A stretch of DNA of 64,000 nucleotides, taken from positions 62,001 through 126,000 of the forward strand of contig NZ_JAUFQV010000023.1 of the NCBI RefSeq assembly GCF_030409945.1, given 5' to 3'. This stretch comes from Vibrio tapetis subsp. quintayensis. Lineage in GTDB: Bacteria; Pseudomonadota; Gammaproteobacteria; Enterobacterales; Vibrionaceae. Shown in pieces: positions 9,847 through 19,704 of this stretch (positions are counted from its first letter, which is position 1; every line of letters starts with the position of its first letter). The position numbers and the translations under genes are program-made. The notes under the pieces are model-generated. The model searched no databases, was not told the origin of the DNA, and saw nothing but the letters and a program-made list of their open reading frames with translations.

Positions 9847-10479
9847 ATGCTCAATAAAAACACCATTGTTTCACCACAAGAAGCACTAGTTGGCAGAGAA
9901 ACTGCGATCATTCCGAGTGAAAAACACTTTATCAATCAAAGTGATCTTAACGCACCCATCGAAAGTGAACAACAACAGATACTATTAGGGATGGGCTGTT
10001 TTTGGGGGGCTGAACGTCTATTTTGGCAGTTAGATGGCGTTCAATCTACCGCGGTTGGTTACAGTGGTGGTTATACCAAAAACCCAACCTACGATGAAGT
10101 CTGCAGTGGCAATACCGCCCACACAGAAGTGGTTAAAGTCGTGTTCGACGCTCGAGTGATTTCCCTCACTCAGCTACTGAGCCACTTCTGGGAGAATCAC
10201 GACCCAACTCAAGGTCTACAACAAGGTAATGATCGCGGTTCTCAATATCGTTCTGCCATTTATACCTATAATGACTCTCAATTTGAGATAGCAACGGCGA
10301 GTAAGCAAGCTTATCAACAAGCGCTGACTGAAATAAAGCGTGACAGCATTACAACAGAAATCAAATCAGCGCTAGAGTTTTACTTTGCCGAAGACTACCA
10401 TCAACAATATCTGGCGAAGAACCCGCAAGGGTATTGCGGACTAGGTGGAACCGGAGTGTGCTTCCCTCCGGAGCTATAA
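9847..10479 (+). CDS. msrA: Peptide methionine (S)-sulfoxide reductase MsrA
   Basis: Repairs oxidised methionine by reducing the S-epimer of methionine sulfoxide in proteins, using thioredoxin. The catalytic motif GCFWGAERLFW has the nucleophile Cys51, and resolving cysteines are in GYCGLGG and near the C-terminus (GVCFPP). I chose the ATG at 9847, preceded by AAGGAAG, giving 210 residues like E. coli MsrA (212). An ATG 63 bases upstream (9784) lacks a ribosome site. Divergent from tamA, which matches the E. coli neighbourhood. The stop is one base from the ytfK stop on the other strand. Confidence 0.96.
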   Translation: MLNKNTIVSPQEALVGRETAIIPSEKHFINQSDLNAPIESEQQQILLGMGCFWGAERLFWQLDGVQSTAVGYSGGYTKNPTYDEVCSGNTAHTEVVKVVFDARVISLTQLLSHFWENHDPTQGLQQGNDRGSQYRSAIYTYNDSQFEIATASKQAYQQALTEIKRDSITTEIKSALEFYFAEDYHQQYLAKNPQGYCGLGGTGVCFPPEL

Positions 10480-10480
10480 T

Positions 10481-10690
10481 CTAAGTACTAGCAAGGCTTA
10501 AGGAGTCAATCGTTTGGTTGACTTCTTTCATTATGGAAAGCATTTCTCGGTTGTTCAGGTCAGGTAGCACGACCTTTCCTTTTTCAAAAAAGAAGACCCC
10601 AATCCCTTTAATGAGGAACGAGCCACAAAATAGCGTTTTGACAAATTTTGCCACCTGCCGTGGATGATAGTGCGTAAAGACTCTTTCCAT
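10481..10690 (-). CDS. ytfK: YtfK family protein (DUF1107)
   Basis: Small 69-residue cytoplasmic protein. The layout RYNPLQVAKYVKILFRG-like in E. coli YtfK is matched here by HYHPRQVAKFVKTLFCG, then a GVFFFEKGKVVLPD segment and a LSIMKEVNQ segment, so this is a YtfK/DUF1107 orthologue. In E. coli YtfK has been linked to the stringent response through SpoT and accumulation of (p)ppGpp during phosphate or fatty acid starvation. Placement between msrA and ytfJ agrees with the E. coli ytf cluster. It is convergent with msrA, with a single base between stop codons and no terminator hairpin between them. Whether it acts on SpoT in this organism is inference. Confidence 0.87.
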   Translation of the reverse strand: MERVFTHYHPRQVAKFVKTLFCGSFLIKGIGVFFFEKGKVVLPDLNNREMLSIMKEVNQTIDSLSLAST

Positions 10691-10898
10691 AATTGTTTCC
10701 GCCTATTCTTGTATATCAAGGACTTCAATCGAAGAATCATATATTGAATTAATACGACCAACGTCAAGCCTTTGTCTTTTTATATACCCAAGCAAAATTA
10801 ACGCCAAAAAGTGCGACTTTGAACTAACATAATTTCAATTATGAGCTACCCTATTGATACTTCAGAAATAAACCCCAACAAAGTAGACGGATATCATT

Positions 10899-11450
10899 AT
10901 GAAACTAAAAACTCTATTGGCTCTTAGCCTGACTGCTGCACCAATGATGAGCTGGGCGCACAATATTGAAGTTGGACATTCGGTACCAAGCGTAATGGTA
11001 GCAAGTCATGGCGAAGTGGTACTCGACGGCGATAAAACGGCCTATGCAGGCTGGAAAAGCGAACAGCTAAATGGCAAAGCTCGCATCATTCAAGCCATCG
11101 CTGGACGTAAAAGCTCAAAGAAAATGAACGCGCCTCTAATCGCCGCGATCACTGCCGCTGAGTTTTCTCGAGAAAGCTACCAAACCACAACTATCATCAA
11201 CCAAGACGATTCAATGTGGGGAACCGGTTCGTTTGTTAAATCTTCAGCAGAAGACAGTAAACAAGAGTTCTCATGGTCTTCGATCGTCGTTGATGAAAAT
11301 GGTGTCGTTGCCAAAACATGGGGGCTTGAAGAAGAGAGCTCAGCTATCATCGCATTAGATAAAATGGGCAAAGTACTGTTTGTTAAAGAAGGCACACTGA
11401 CTGAGCAGGAAATTGCCGACGTACTAGCGAAAGTGAAAGCGAGCCTATAA
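10899..11450 (+). CDS. ytfJ: YtfJ family periplasmic protein
   Basis: A 183-residue secreted protein of the YtfJ family with a signal peptide (MKLKTLLALSLTAAPMMSWA, cut before HNIEVG). The mature part has a thioredoxin-like look (GWKSEQLNGKARIIQAIAGR, then SSIVVDENGVVAKTWGLEEE) but no CxxC active site, so a redox role cannot be claimed. Its molecular function is not established. It is divergent from ytfK and 73 bases upstream of ridA on the same strand. The ribosome site is weak (AGACGG). Confidence 0.85.
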   Translation: MKLKTLLALSLTAAPMMSWAHNIEVGHSVPSVMVASHGEVVLDGDKTAYAGWKSEQLNGKARIIQAIAGRKSSKKMNAPLIAAITAAEFSRESYQTTTIINQDDSMWGTGSFVKSSAEDSKQEFSWSSIVVDENGVVAKTWGLEEESSAIIALDKMGKVLFVKEGTLTEQEIADVLAKVKASL

Positions 11451-11523
11451 ACTGGCAGTGTCCCATAGAGAGCGGCTCCCTAGCAGCTCTCCTTTTGTTC
11501 TACTCCCATTAATGGAAAAGAAA

Positions 11524-11913
11524 ATGACTAAAGTACTTCATACTGACTCAGCACCAGCTGCTATCGGCCCATATGTACAAGGTGTTGACCTTGGCAACAT
11601 GGTTATGACTTCAGGCCAAATTCCTGTAAACCCTGTAACTGGTGAAGTGCCAGAAGCTATTGCAGACCAAGCCCGTCAGTCTCTGGATAACGTGAAAGCT
11701 GTTGTAGAATCTTCAGGACTAAGCGTAACTGACATCGTAAAAATGACGGTTTTCGTAAAAGATTTGAATGATTTTGGCGCTGTAAATGAAGTGTACGGTG
11801 CTTTCTTTGACGAACATAACGTTGCTAACTACCCTGCACGTTCATGCGTTGAAGTTGCTCGTCTGCCAAAAGATGTACTGATTGAAATCGAAGCGATTGC
11901 GGTTCGTAAATAG
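11524..11913 (+). CDS. ridA: 2-iminobutanoate/2-iminopropanoate deaminase RidA
   Basis: Hydrolyses reactive enamine/imine intermediates released by PLP enzymes such as threonine dehydratase, protecting other PLP enzymes. It is 129 residues from the ATG at 11524, which has GGAAAAG upstream; an in-frame start at 11458 gives an unlikely N-terminal extension. Family signatures are AIGPYVQGVDLGNMVMTSGQIPVNP near the start and NYPARSCVEVARLPKD near the end, where the Arg is the conserved substrate-carboxylate binder. Followed by a terminator. Confidence 0.95.
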   Translation: MTKVLHTDSAPAAIGPYVQGVDLGNMVMTSGQIPVNPVTGEVPEAIADQARQSLDNVKAVVESSGLSVTDIVKMTVFVKDLNDFGAVNEVYGAFFDEHNVANYPARSCVEVARLPKDVLIEIEAIAVRK

Positions 11914-11929
11914 GCTGAATAAAGATGAC

Positions 11930-11957
11930 AAAAAGGAGTGCTAAGCACTCCTTTTTA
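11930..11957. terminator. Bidirectional terminator, ridA/plsC
   Basis: AAAAAGGAGTGC, loop TTA or TAA, GCACTCCTTTTT. A 7-bp GC-containing stem extended by A/T pairs, with T runs on both strands, lies between the convergent stops of ridA and plsC. Confidence 0.92.
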
Positions 11958-11981
11958 TTTAAGGCATAGAAAAGAATTTCA

Positions 11982-12713
11982 CTATTTTTTCTGATTCAGA
12001 ATTTCTACTTCTGCATCCAGCTCTGCAAGCTTCTCTTTCATTTGCTCGCGGCAAACATTCGCTAACTCGCGAACATTTTCTTTGCTGTAACCTTCCACAC
12101 TGACTGGAGGCAGCATTTCCACTATAACGTGACCATTATTCCAACGGTTCAGTTTTATCTTGTCTTGAGTCGTACTACAAACAATCGGAATAACAGGAAC
12201 GTCGGCACCGATAGCCGCATGAAAAGCCCCTGTTTTAAATGGCAATAAACCACGACCACGAGAACGAGTTCCTTCAGGGAACATCCATACAGAAACACCA
12301 GACGCTTTGATTTGCTCAACCACTTGGCCGATAGTACCTACCGCTTTAGAACGATTTGCACGGTCAATCAATATGTTACCAGTAATCCAATAAAGCTGAC
12401 CGAATAGTGGCAACCACATCAGGCTCTTTTTACCAACGGTCACAACCTTTGGAGTCACCGCAGACGAGATAGTAAACAGATCCCAAGAGTTCTGGTGGTT
12501 TGCTACATAAACATGCTGACCACGTTCATAAGCATCATCTGGAATCCGCAACTCTAACTTAATGCCAAACACTCGTGACATATAGCCAAAGTAACGACCA
12601 AAGGTGAATACGTGCTTTGGGTTTCGTGGGCTTAATAGGCAATAGCCACAGCCAAATACGAACATTAATATGGCAAATATCGCGACAGCGATAAGACGTA
12701 AAAAAGCGATCAT
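11982..12713 (-). CDS. plsC: 1-acyl-sn-glycerol-3-phosphate acyltransferase
   Basis: Inner-membrane enzyme making phosphatidic acid from lysophosphatidic acid, the second acylation of phospholipid synthesis. It is 243 residues, as in E. coli PlsC (245). An N-terminal hydrophobic segment (about residues 5-28) is followed by the acyltransferase motif I HQNSWD (His73, Asp78 form the HX4D pair), FPEGTRSRG as motif III near residue 145, and PVIPIVCST as motif IV. It is downstream of murA but a terminator separates them, so it likely has its own promoter in the 71-base gap or depends on read-through. Confidence 0.93.
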   Translation of the reverse strand: MIAFLRLIAVAIFAILMFVFGCGYCLLSPRNPKHVFTFGRYFGYMSRVFGIKLELRIPDDAYERGQHVYVANHQNSWDLFTISSAVTPKVVTVGKKSLMWLPLFGQLYWITGNILIDRANRSKAVGTIGQVVEQIKASGVSVWMFPEGTRSRGRGLLPFKTGAFHAAIGADVPVIPIVCSTTQDKIKLNRWNNGHVIVEMLPPVSVEGYSKENVRELANVCREQMKEKLAELDAEVEILNQKK

Positions 12714-12737
12714 TTGTTTTTATTCCAGTTTAATTAC

Positions 12738-12769
12738 AAAAAAGCCGAAACCCAAAGATTCCGGCTTTT
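12738..12769 (-). terminator. Rho-independent terminator after murA
   Basis: On the minus strand AAAAGCCGGAA, a loop of about 8, then TTTCGGCTTTTTT. It comes directly after the murA stop and ahead of plsC, so it separates the mla-murA operon from plsC. Confidence 0.85.
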
Positions 12770-12784
12770 GATGATGTCATCAAA

Positions 12785-14059
<1,275 letters not shown>

Positions 14060-14314
14060 TTATAGAGACATCAGTTTCTTATCACGAGCCCACTCTTCCG
14101 GCGTATAAGCCTTAATAGAAAGAGCGTGAATGTCATTACGTTGGATGTGAGCCATAAGCGGGCCATAAATCAGCTGTTGTTTCTTAACGCGATTCATACC
14201 ATCAAAACAAGCATCAACAGCAATCACTTCATAATGACTGCCTTCTCCTTTTACATGCACTTCATCTAAATTCAATGCTTCGTCTAGTAGTTTTTTTACT
14301 TCTACGCTGTCCAC
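14060..14314 (-). CDS. ibaG: BolA-family protein IbaG
   Basis: Small BolA-type protein that pairs with monothiol glutaredoxins and iron-sulfur clusters; in E. coli ibaG (yrbA) responds to acid stress. I place the start at the GTG at 14312-14314 because AGGGG lies 6 bases upstream and the resulting 84 residues match the E. coli length. The in-frame TTG at 14320 abuts the ribosome site. Motifs: [30 protein letters not shown] and the C-terminal [13 protein letters not shown], with the conserved His in [10 protein letters not shown]. It sits between mlaB and murA. Confidence 0.92.
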   Translation of the reverse strand: MDSVEVKKLLDEALNLDEVHVKGEGSHYEVIAVDACFDGMNRVKKQQLIYGPLMAHIQRNDIHALSIKAYTPEEWARDKKLMSL

Positions 14315-14327
14315 GGTCAACCCCTGC

Positions 14328-14636
14328 CTAGCTTTCTATATGGTCTAACAATATTGATTCTACATTACTTAACCGACACAAAGTGTGCAGTTGTTCGGGC
14401 ACAAAGCTGAACATTATATGACAGTTTTGTTTTTTTGCATGCTCTAATAAATGTATCAGCATGACCATACCCGCAGAATCAACACGTTGGACCAGAGATA
14501 AGTTTAAATTAATTTGATTCGTACTCGGTTGCCACGCCTGAATGGTACGCCATAGGCCAGGGACGCTTTCTCTATCAAGATCCCCTGATAGCTGAACGCC
14601 CTGCTCTGATGTTATATTCCATTGGCGTTGCACCAT
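14328..14636 (-). CDS. mlaB: Phospholipid transport STAS protein MlaB
   Basis: Cytoplasmic STAS-domain subunit that binds MlaF and stabilises the MlaFEDB inner-membrane complex. It is 102 residues, with the STAS core [25 protein letters not shown], where Asp-Ser of the VDSAG turn is the anti-sigma-antagonist-like loop. Last of the five mla genes; its ATG is one base after the mlaC stop. Low overall sequence conservation is usual for MlaB, so the call rests on the STAS motif and operon position. Confidence 0.9.
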   Translation of the reverse strand: MVQRQWNITSEQGVQLSGDLDRESVPGLWRTIQAWQPSTNQINLNLSLVQRVDSAGMVMLIHLLEHAKKQNCHIMFSFVPEQLHTLCRLSNVESILLDHIES

Positions 14637-14637
14637 G

Positions 14638-15285
14638 TTATTTTTCCTTTACGGTAATCGATTGATTTGCAATATTTTGCAGTTCTTTACTTACCGCAAG
14701 AATGCCGTCTTTTCTGATTTTTCCGTTCCATTCCGATTGTTTACTAGAAAGCAAACTGATGCCCTCTGCAACCATGTCGAACGCCGCCCATTCAGACGTT
14801 TTCTTGTCTTTTCGTAATTTAAAGTCGAGCTTTATATTAGGATTTGGCTTATCGACAATTTCTACAGAAATTGAAATAATTCTTCGTTCTGGGTCAAGAT
14901 CACGTTCTGGAGAGAACACGATCTGCTGATCCGTATATTGTGTCAGGACTTGGGCGTAAGAAGTCACAAGGTATGCTCGAAATGCATCGATAAATACTCG
15001 AACGTCTTCTTTCTTTGCCTTCTTTAAGTTTGGACCCAGTAATTTTAACGCTGCGTAGCGGTCGTTTACATAGGGCATTAACTCTTCTTCTACGATCACT
15101 TTCAAGTGATCCGGATTCTGTTTTATTTCAGGTTGTTCTTGTTTTAAGCGAGTAAATGTTTTGTCTGCTACCGCCTTCATCATTTGATAAGGCTCGGTTC
15201 TATTGATGTCTTCCGCCGCAAAAACCGAAAAGCTGGTTAGCATGGTAATGAACGCCGCTGAAATCCACTGCTTTAAAATCGCCAT
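14638..15285 (-). CDS. mlaC: Periplasmic phospholipid-binding protein MlaC
   Basis: Soluble carrier that shuttles phospholipid between the inner-membrane MlaFEDB complex and the outer-membrane MlaA complex. It is 215 residues with a signal peptide ending SVFAA, and family segments such as PYVNDRYAALKLLG, AFRAYLVTSYAQVLTQYTDQ and KWAAFDMVAEGISLL-like sequence. Its ATG overlaps the mlaD stop by one base (TAATG), indicating coupling. MlaA itself is not in the window. Confidence 0.93.
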   Translation of the reverse strand: MAILKQWISAAFITMLTSFSVFAAEDINRTEPYQMMKAVADKTFTRLKQEQPEIKQNPDHLKVIVEEELMPYVNDRYAALKLLGPNLKKAKKEDVRVFIDAFRAYLVTSYAQVLTQYTDQQIVFSPERDLDPERRIISISVEIVDKPNPNIKLDFKLRKDKKTSEWAAFDMVAEGISLLSSKQSEWNGKIRKDGILAVSKELQNIANQSITVKEK

Positions 15286-15776
15286 TATTGAACCTCCGAT
15301 GTCGCTGTATCACCACCAACGCGATACAGTACTTGGCCGATCAAATCTTCAAGTACTAGCGCTGATTTGGTGTCTTCAATAAAATCCCCGTTTACTAACA
15401 TATCGATATCTTCATCGACAAAGCCAGGAACCAAGCCAATATATTGCTCGCCAATTAAGCCCGACGTGAGTATTTGAGCGCTTGATGTTTCTGGAAATTG
15501 GCCGTATTTGGTTTCAACTTCTATCGTAACCACAGGCAAGTATTGTTCTAAGTCTAAAGTAATATCACTCACTCGGCCTACGACCACACCACCAATTTTC
15601 ACAGGGGATCGAGATTTCAAGCTGCCGATATTATCGAACTGAGCTTTCAGGGTATAAGTTTCACTAGAGCCGAAGCTCCTCACGTCTGCAACCTTAATGA
15701 CCATTATCAATACAGCAATAATACTAGCCAATACAAAGCCACCTACCAGTAGTTCTGTTTTACGTGTCTGTCGCAT
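15285..15776 (-). CDS. mlaD: MCE-domain lipid transport protein MlaD
   Basis: Single-pass inner-membrane protein whose MCE domain forms a hexameric ring through which lipids pass in the Mla system. From the ATG at 15774-15776 it is 163 residues, starting MRQTRKTELLVGGFVL with a membrane helix at about residues 10-30. The MCE domain follows (LKAQFDNIGSLKSRSPVKIGGVVVGRV, then SAQILTSGLIGEQYIGLVPG). The upstream TTG four codons earlier is less likely. The start is one base after the mlaE stop. Confidence 0.94.
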   Translation of the reverse strand: MRQTRKTELLVGGFVLASIIAVLIMVIKVADVRSFGSSETYTLKAQFDNIGSLKSRSPVKIGGVVVGRVSDITLDLEQYLPVVTIEVETKYGQFPETSSAQILTSGLIGEQYIGLVPGFVDEDIDMLVNGDFIEDTKSALVLEDLIGQVLYRVGGDTATSEVQ

Positions 15777-15777
15777 G

Positions 15778-16572
15778 TTAATTCCCAAACATCAAAGCGG
15801 TAAGTACAAAGTCTAACGCCAGTACAGCGAGAGAAGAATGCACTACAGTTCTTGTTGTAGCGCGGCTGATCCCTTCAGAAGTAGGAATCGCATCGTATCC
15901 GTTAAACAAAGCAATCCAAGTAACGGTTAAAGCAAATACCATGCTCTTGATCAAGCTATTGCCAATGTCTTGCCCCAGTTCTACCGAAGCTTGCATGGAC
16001 GACCAAAAGCTACCTTGATCAATGCCTTTCCAATCAACACCAACCAGTTGCCCACCCCAAATGCCGACAGCCATAAATATCATGGTCAGTAATGGCATCG
16101 AGATAAAGCCAGCCCAAAATCGAGGCGCTATAATACGTTTAAGAGGGTCCACGGCCATCATTTCTAAGCTTGACAGCTGTTCTGTTGCTTTCATTAAGCC
16201 TATTTCTGCGGTCAATGCGGAACCTGCGCGACCTGCAAACAATAAGGCTGTAACCACTGGGCCTAATTCCCGCAGTAAAGATAATGCAACCATTTGCCCT
16301 AGTGCGCCTTCCGCACCAAAATCCACCAACACGACATAGCCTTGAAGGCTTAGCACCATACCAATAAACAAGCCTGACAGCACAATGATAACCATCGACT
16401 GAACGCCCACACTGTATAACTGCTTAATCAACAGCGGAAAGTTTTTAATAGGCTGAGGCTTTGAAGCCAATGCGCCAAATAACATCATCGAGGCTCGGCC
16501 CCAAGAACGACACAGCGATAAGGTTCGGTCACCTATATTTGCTACATAGTCCAGTACTGAGTTAGCGTTCAT
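15778..16572 (-). CDS. mlaE: Phospholipid ABC transporter permease MlaE
   Basis: Integral membrane permease (MlaE/DUF140 family) of the Mla phospholipid transport system. I use the ATG at 16570-16572 ([10 protein letters not shown]), giving 264 residues like E. coli MlaE (260); an upstream in-frame start at 16656 would lie well inside mlaF. Several membrane spans are evident, with the family's coupling segment [31 protein letters not shown]. The gene overlaps the end of mlaF by 11 bases. Confidence 0.95.
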   Translation of the reverse strand: MNANSVLDYVANIGDRTLSLCRSWGRASMMLFGALASKPQPIKNFPLLIKQLYSVGVQSMVIIVLSGLFIGMVLSLQGYVVLVDFGAEGALGQMVALSLLRELGPVVTALLFAGRAGSALTAEIGLMKATEQLSSLEMMAVDPLKRIIAPRFWAGFISMPLLTMIFMAVGIWGGQLVGVDWKGIDQGSFWSSMQASVELGQDIGNSLIKSMVFALTVTWIALFNGYDAIPTSEGISRATTRTVVHSSLAVLALDFVLTALMFGN

Positions 16573-17365
16573 CAAACAAGTCCTCTTGTAAGCTTTTCGC
16601 TGGAAAACTAAATGGCACCGGACCATCTGCGAACCCACGCAAGAACTGTTGGACATCTTCTGCTGGATTATTGGTTAGTTCACTAGGTGAACCATAAGCA
16701 ATCACTTTGCCATCAGCCAACAAATACACTTTATCAGCAATGCTCATAACTTCGGGGACGTCATGTGAAACCACAATGGACGTTAAGCCAAGCGCTTTAT
16801 TTAGATTGCTGATCAGCTCAACCAAGACCCCCATTGTAATAGGGTCTTGGCCGACAAAAGGTTCATCGTACATGATTAACTCAGGATCAAGCGCAATAGC
16901 ACGCGCTAACGCAGCTCTTCTCGCCATGCCACCGGACAATTCACTCGGCATGAGTTCTGCTGCGCCACGTAAACCCACAGCTTCAAGTTTCAATAAAACA
17001 ATAGTACGGATGAAAGCTTCAGAAAGTTCAGTGTGCTCTCTCAATGGGAACGCCACATTATCGAATACATTAATATCCGTAAAAAGCGCGCCAGATTGAA
17101 ACAACATGCTCATTTTTTTACGAGCTTGGTAAAGTTCTTTGCGGCTTAAAGAGGGTATATTCCACTGTTCAAAATTAATATCACCCGACTCTGGTGCTAT
17201 TTGACCACCGATCAGGCGTAGCAGCGTGGTTTTACCAATACCAGACGGCCCCATGATCGCGGTAATTTTACCTCTAGGAATATCCAAATTAATGTCGTCA
17301 AAAATTTTCCTGTCTCCGCGGGAGAAAGATAAATTTCGTATCGTGACCGAATCCTTTGTCGACAT
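16562..17365 (-). CDS. mlaF: Phospholipid ABC transporter ATP-binding protein MlaF
   Basis: ATPase that powers the MlaFEDB lipid transporter. It is 267 residues. Walker A is GPSGIGKTT at residues 39-47, the ABC signature is [14 protein letters not shown], and Walker B is [14 protein letters not shown] followed by the switch His in VVSHDVPEV. First gene of mlaFEDCB-ibaG-murA. It has GGAG before the ATG and a good sigma70-like promoter about 50 bases upstream. Confidence 0.96.
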   Translation of the reverse strand: MSTKDSVTIRNLSFSRGDRKIFDDINLDIPRGKITAIMGPSGIGKTTLLRLIGGQIAPESGDINFEQWNIPSLSRKELYQARKKMSMLFQSGALFTDINVFDNVAFPLREHTELSEAFIRTIVLLKLEAVGLRGAAELMPSELSGGMARRAALARAIALDPELIMYDEPFVGQDPITMGVLVELISNLNKALGLTSIVVSHDVPEVMSIADKVYLLADGKVIAYGSPSELTNNPAEDVQQFLRGFADGPVPFSFPAKSLQEDLFDER

Positions 17366-17413
17366 AGAACTCCAAGATTTCTACAAAACGCAATAAAAGT
17401 ACAAGTGCATGCA

Positions 17414-17442
17414 ATCATAAGCACTTATTCGTTCAAGTTCAA
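17414..17442 (-). promoter_or_regulatory. Candidate sigma70 promoter of the mla operon
   Basis: On the minus strand TTGAAC (-35), 17 bases, TATGAT (-10). The expected start of transcription is near 17407, about 40 bases before the mlaF ATG. Match and spacing are close to consensus. Confidence 0.6.
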
Positions 17443-17499
17443 AATAAAGCACCTGTTTTTAACCGTAATTTAACCTGAGGTAATAAATACGAGAGAAAA

Positions 17500-17528
17500 T
17501 TGACCTAACTTTCGCTATCGAATATAAG
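17500..17528 (+). promoter_or_regulatory. Candidate sigma70 promoter of the yrbG-lpt operon
   Basis: TTGACC (-35), 17 bases, TATAAG (-10), close to consensus. The expected start is near 17535, leaving a leader of about 190 bases before yrbG. Confidence 0.6.
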
Positions 17529-17728
17529 TATCAACAACTTAACTTAGGTACCACTTAAGTACGATGTTTCTTATTCTTTACGCATATAGATGCTAGTGTC
17601 ACGTTTTTATTTGTTATGCCACTTCCATTTTCTAACGCTACAGGTCAAAATTAGCGGTTATACCCATTCTGAACCTTTCTTAATTCAGAAAACACTTATC
17701 ATTATTAACAAAAATTAAAGGGATCGTC

Positions 17729-18694
17729 ATGCTCGTAGCTGCAGCACTGCTTACCGTAGGCTTGATTTTGCTCGTATGGAGTGCAGATAAATTAGTGTAT
17801 GGCGCCGCCGCGTTAGCACGTAATTTTGGTATATCACCGCTGGTGATTGGTATGACTATTCTTGCTATGGGGTCTTCTGCGCCTGAAATGATGGTGTCGG
17901 CAACCGCAGCACTTGAGGGGAAGACAGACACCGCCGTTGGTAACGTACTGGGTTCAAACATCGCTAACATAGCGTTAATTTTAGGTATTACGGCACTTAT
18001 CAAGCCTATGTCAATTAGCTCAGGGGTTATCCGCCGTGAGCTGCCATTGATGATTGTCGTCACCGTTATCGCAGGTGCATTATTGTTTGATAATTACCTC
18101 GGTTTTGGTGAAGGTGTTTTACTGTTCGTTCTATTCGCAGCATTCATTTTGATGATGCTTAAAATAAGCCGAAGTGAGAAAACTCAAGGCGATGCATTTG
18201 TTGAAGATCAAGAAGCTGAGATCCCAGTTGGGGTTCCCAATAAAAATGCCATATTTTGGGTAATTGTTGGCCTTATTCTATTACCAGTAGCTGCCGACCT
18301 CTTAGTTGACAACGCCGTTATCATTGCTAAGCATTTTGGAATGAGCGACCTCGTTATTGGCCTAACAATTATCGCTATCGGCACCAGCTTGCCTGAACTC
18401 GCAGCCTCATTAGCGGGTGTATTCAAAGGCGAAGACGACATGGCAGTAGGCAATATCATTGGCTCAAACGTATTTAATATCCTAGCTGTAATGGGGATTC
18501 CTGGCATTCTTAACCCATCAGTACTGAACGAGCTCGCCATGGGTCGAGATTTTTGGGTCATGCTAGGTGTTTCAGTATTGCTTGTGGTTATGGCACTAGG
18601 TAAATCACGCAGCGTGAATCGTATTGAAGGCGGCATATTACTTACCGTGTTCATTGCTTACCAAGGCTACCTTCTCTATCACCTAGCGGCTTAA
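17729..18694 (+). CDS. yrbG: Calcium/sodium antiporter YrbG family
   Basis: Inner-membrane cation/Ca2+ exchanger-type protein (CaCA family), 321 residues with about ten membrane spans. Both inverted alpha repeats are visible: GMTILAMGSSAPEMMVSATAAL near residue 45 with AVGNVLGSNIANIALILG, and GLTIIAIGTSLPELAASLAGVF near residue 211 with AVGNIIGSNVFNILAVMG. These carry the acidic ion-binding residues. It heads the yrbG-kdsD-kdsC-lptCAB run as in E. coli. The exported ion is not proven in E. coli, so Ca2+/Na+ exchange is a family-level call. Start supported by AAGGGA. Confidence 0.93.
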   Translation: MLVAAALLTVGLILLVWSADKLVYGAAALARNFGISPLVIGMTILAMGSSAPEMMVSATAALEGKTDTAVGNVLGSNIANIALILGITALIKPMSISSGVIRRELPLMIVVTVIAGALLFDNYLGFGEGVLLFVLFAAFILMMLKISRSEKTQGDAFVEDQEAEIPVGVPNKNAIFWVIVGLILLPVAADLLVDNAVIIAKHFGMSDLVIGLTIIAIGTSLPELAASLAGVFKGEDDMAVGNIIGSNVFNILAVMGIPGILNPSVLNELAMGRDFWVMLGVSVLLVVMALGKSRSVNRIEGGILLTVFIAYQGYLLYHLAA

Positions 18695-18717
18695 GCGGAT
18701 TTAAGGAAGTTCATATT

Positions 18718-19704
18718 ATGTCTGTACGATTAGAATCAAGTTCTTTTGACTTTTGCCAAGCAGCAAAACGTGTACTAGAAATAGAAGTGGCTGGAATTAA
18801 TCAACTTAACCAATACTTTGATGAGTCATTTAGCCGTGCATGCCAGTCCATCCTTGCCAGCAAAGGTAAAGTAGTTGTGATGGGCATGGGTAAATCTGGA
18901 CACATAGGCAAAAAAATCGCCGCGTCTTTAGCCAGTACCGGGACGTCTGCATTTTTTGTTCATCCAGGGGAAGCCTCCCATGGTGACTTAGGCATGGTAG
19001 AGCCCGGTGATATCGTTTTAGCAATCTCCAACTCGGGCGAATCATCAGAAATTTTATCGCTGTTTCCCGTTCTTAAGAGACTGAACATTCAGATTATTGC
19101 AATGACAGGCAAACCTGCATCAAACATGGCAACGCTCGCAGACGTGCATCTATGCATAGGTATGCCAGAAGAAGCCTGCCCTCTTGGTCTTGCACCAACG
19201 ACAAGCACAACAGCCACGCTTGTGATGGGAGATGCACTTGCGGTTGCACTATTACAAGCAAGAGGCTTTACTGCTGATGACTTTGCCTTATCTCACCCCG
19301 GTGGCGCTCTGGGTCGTAAATTACTATTGAAGCTCAGTGATATCATGCAAACGGACGAAGCGCTTCCTCAGGTAACTCCTGATGCTCTCGTTCGAGATGC
19401 CTTACTGGAGATATCACAAAAGGGTTTAGGCATGACCGCTATTGTTGATAATACTCAGCAAGTTTTAGGTATTTTTACCGATGGCGATCTTCGTCGTCTA
19501 CTGGATAAGCGTATCGATGTGCATAGCACGACCATTGGCGATGTGATGACTAAAAACCCAACCGTAGGTAATCCAAACATGTTGGCAGTAGAAGCCGTGA
19601 ATATGATGCAAGAGAAAAGCATCACCGGGTTACTACTATGTGAACAAGGCAAACTGGTTGGTGCGTTGAACATTCATCACCTACTGAAAGCAGGAGTCAT
19701 GTAA
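18718..19704 (+). CDS. kdsD: D-arabinose 5-phosphate isomerase
   Basis: Interconverts ribulose 5-phosphate and arabinose 5-phosphate, the first step toward Kdo for LPS inner core. It is 328 residues, identical in length to E. coli KdsD. There is an N-terminal SIS domain with MGMGKSGHIGKKIAASLASTG and SNSGESSEI, then LSHPGGALGRKLL, and two C-terminal CBS domains. A strong TAAGGAAG site precedes the ATG. Its stop overlaps the kdsC start (TAATG). Confidence 0.96.
   Translation: MSVRLESSSFDFCQAAKRVLEIEVAGINQLNQYFDESFSRACQSILASKGKVVVMGMGKSGHIGKKIAASLASTGTSAFFVHPGEASHGDLGMVEPGDIVLAISNSGESSEILSLFPVLKRLNIQIIAMTGKPASNMATLADVHLCIGMPEEACPLGLAPTTSTTATLVMGDALAVALLQARGFTADDFALSHPGGALGRKLLLKLSDIMQTDEALPQVTPDALVRDALLEISQKGLGMTAIVDNTQQVLGIFTDGDLRRLLDKRIDVHSTTIGDVMTKNPTVGNPNMLAVEAVNMMQEKSITGLLLCEQGKLVGALNIHHLLKAGVM

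Larger units (their letters stand above)
17366..17728. other. mlaF-yrbG divergent intergenic region
   Basis: This 363-base gap separates the mla and yrbG-lpt operons. It contains a good sigma70-type promoter in each direction (annotated separately) and a 7-bp inverted repeat TTCTGAA/TTCAGAA near 17667-17690, in the leader of yrbG. The yrbG leader would be almost 190 bases long, leaving room for leader regulation, but I recognise no known riboswitch. No clear sigma-E promoter (GGAACTT with TCTGA) was found. Confidence 0.5.
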
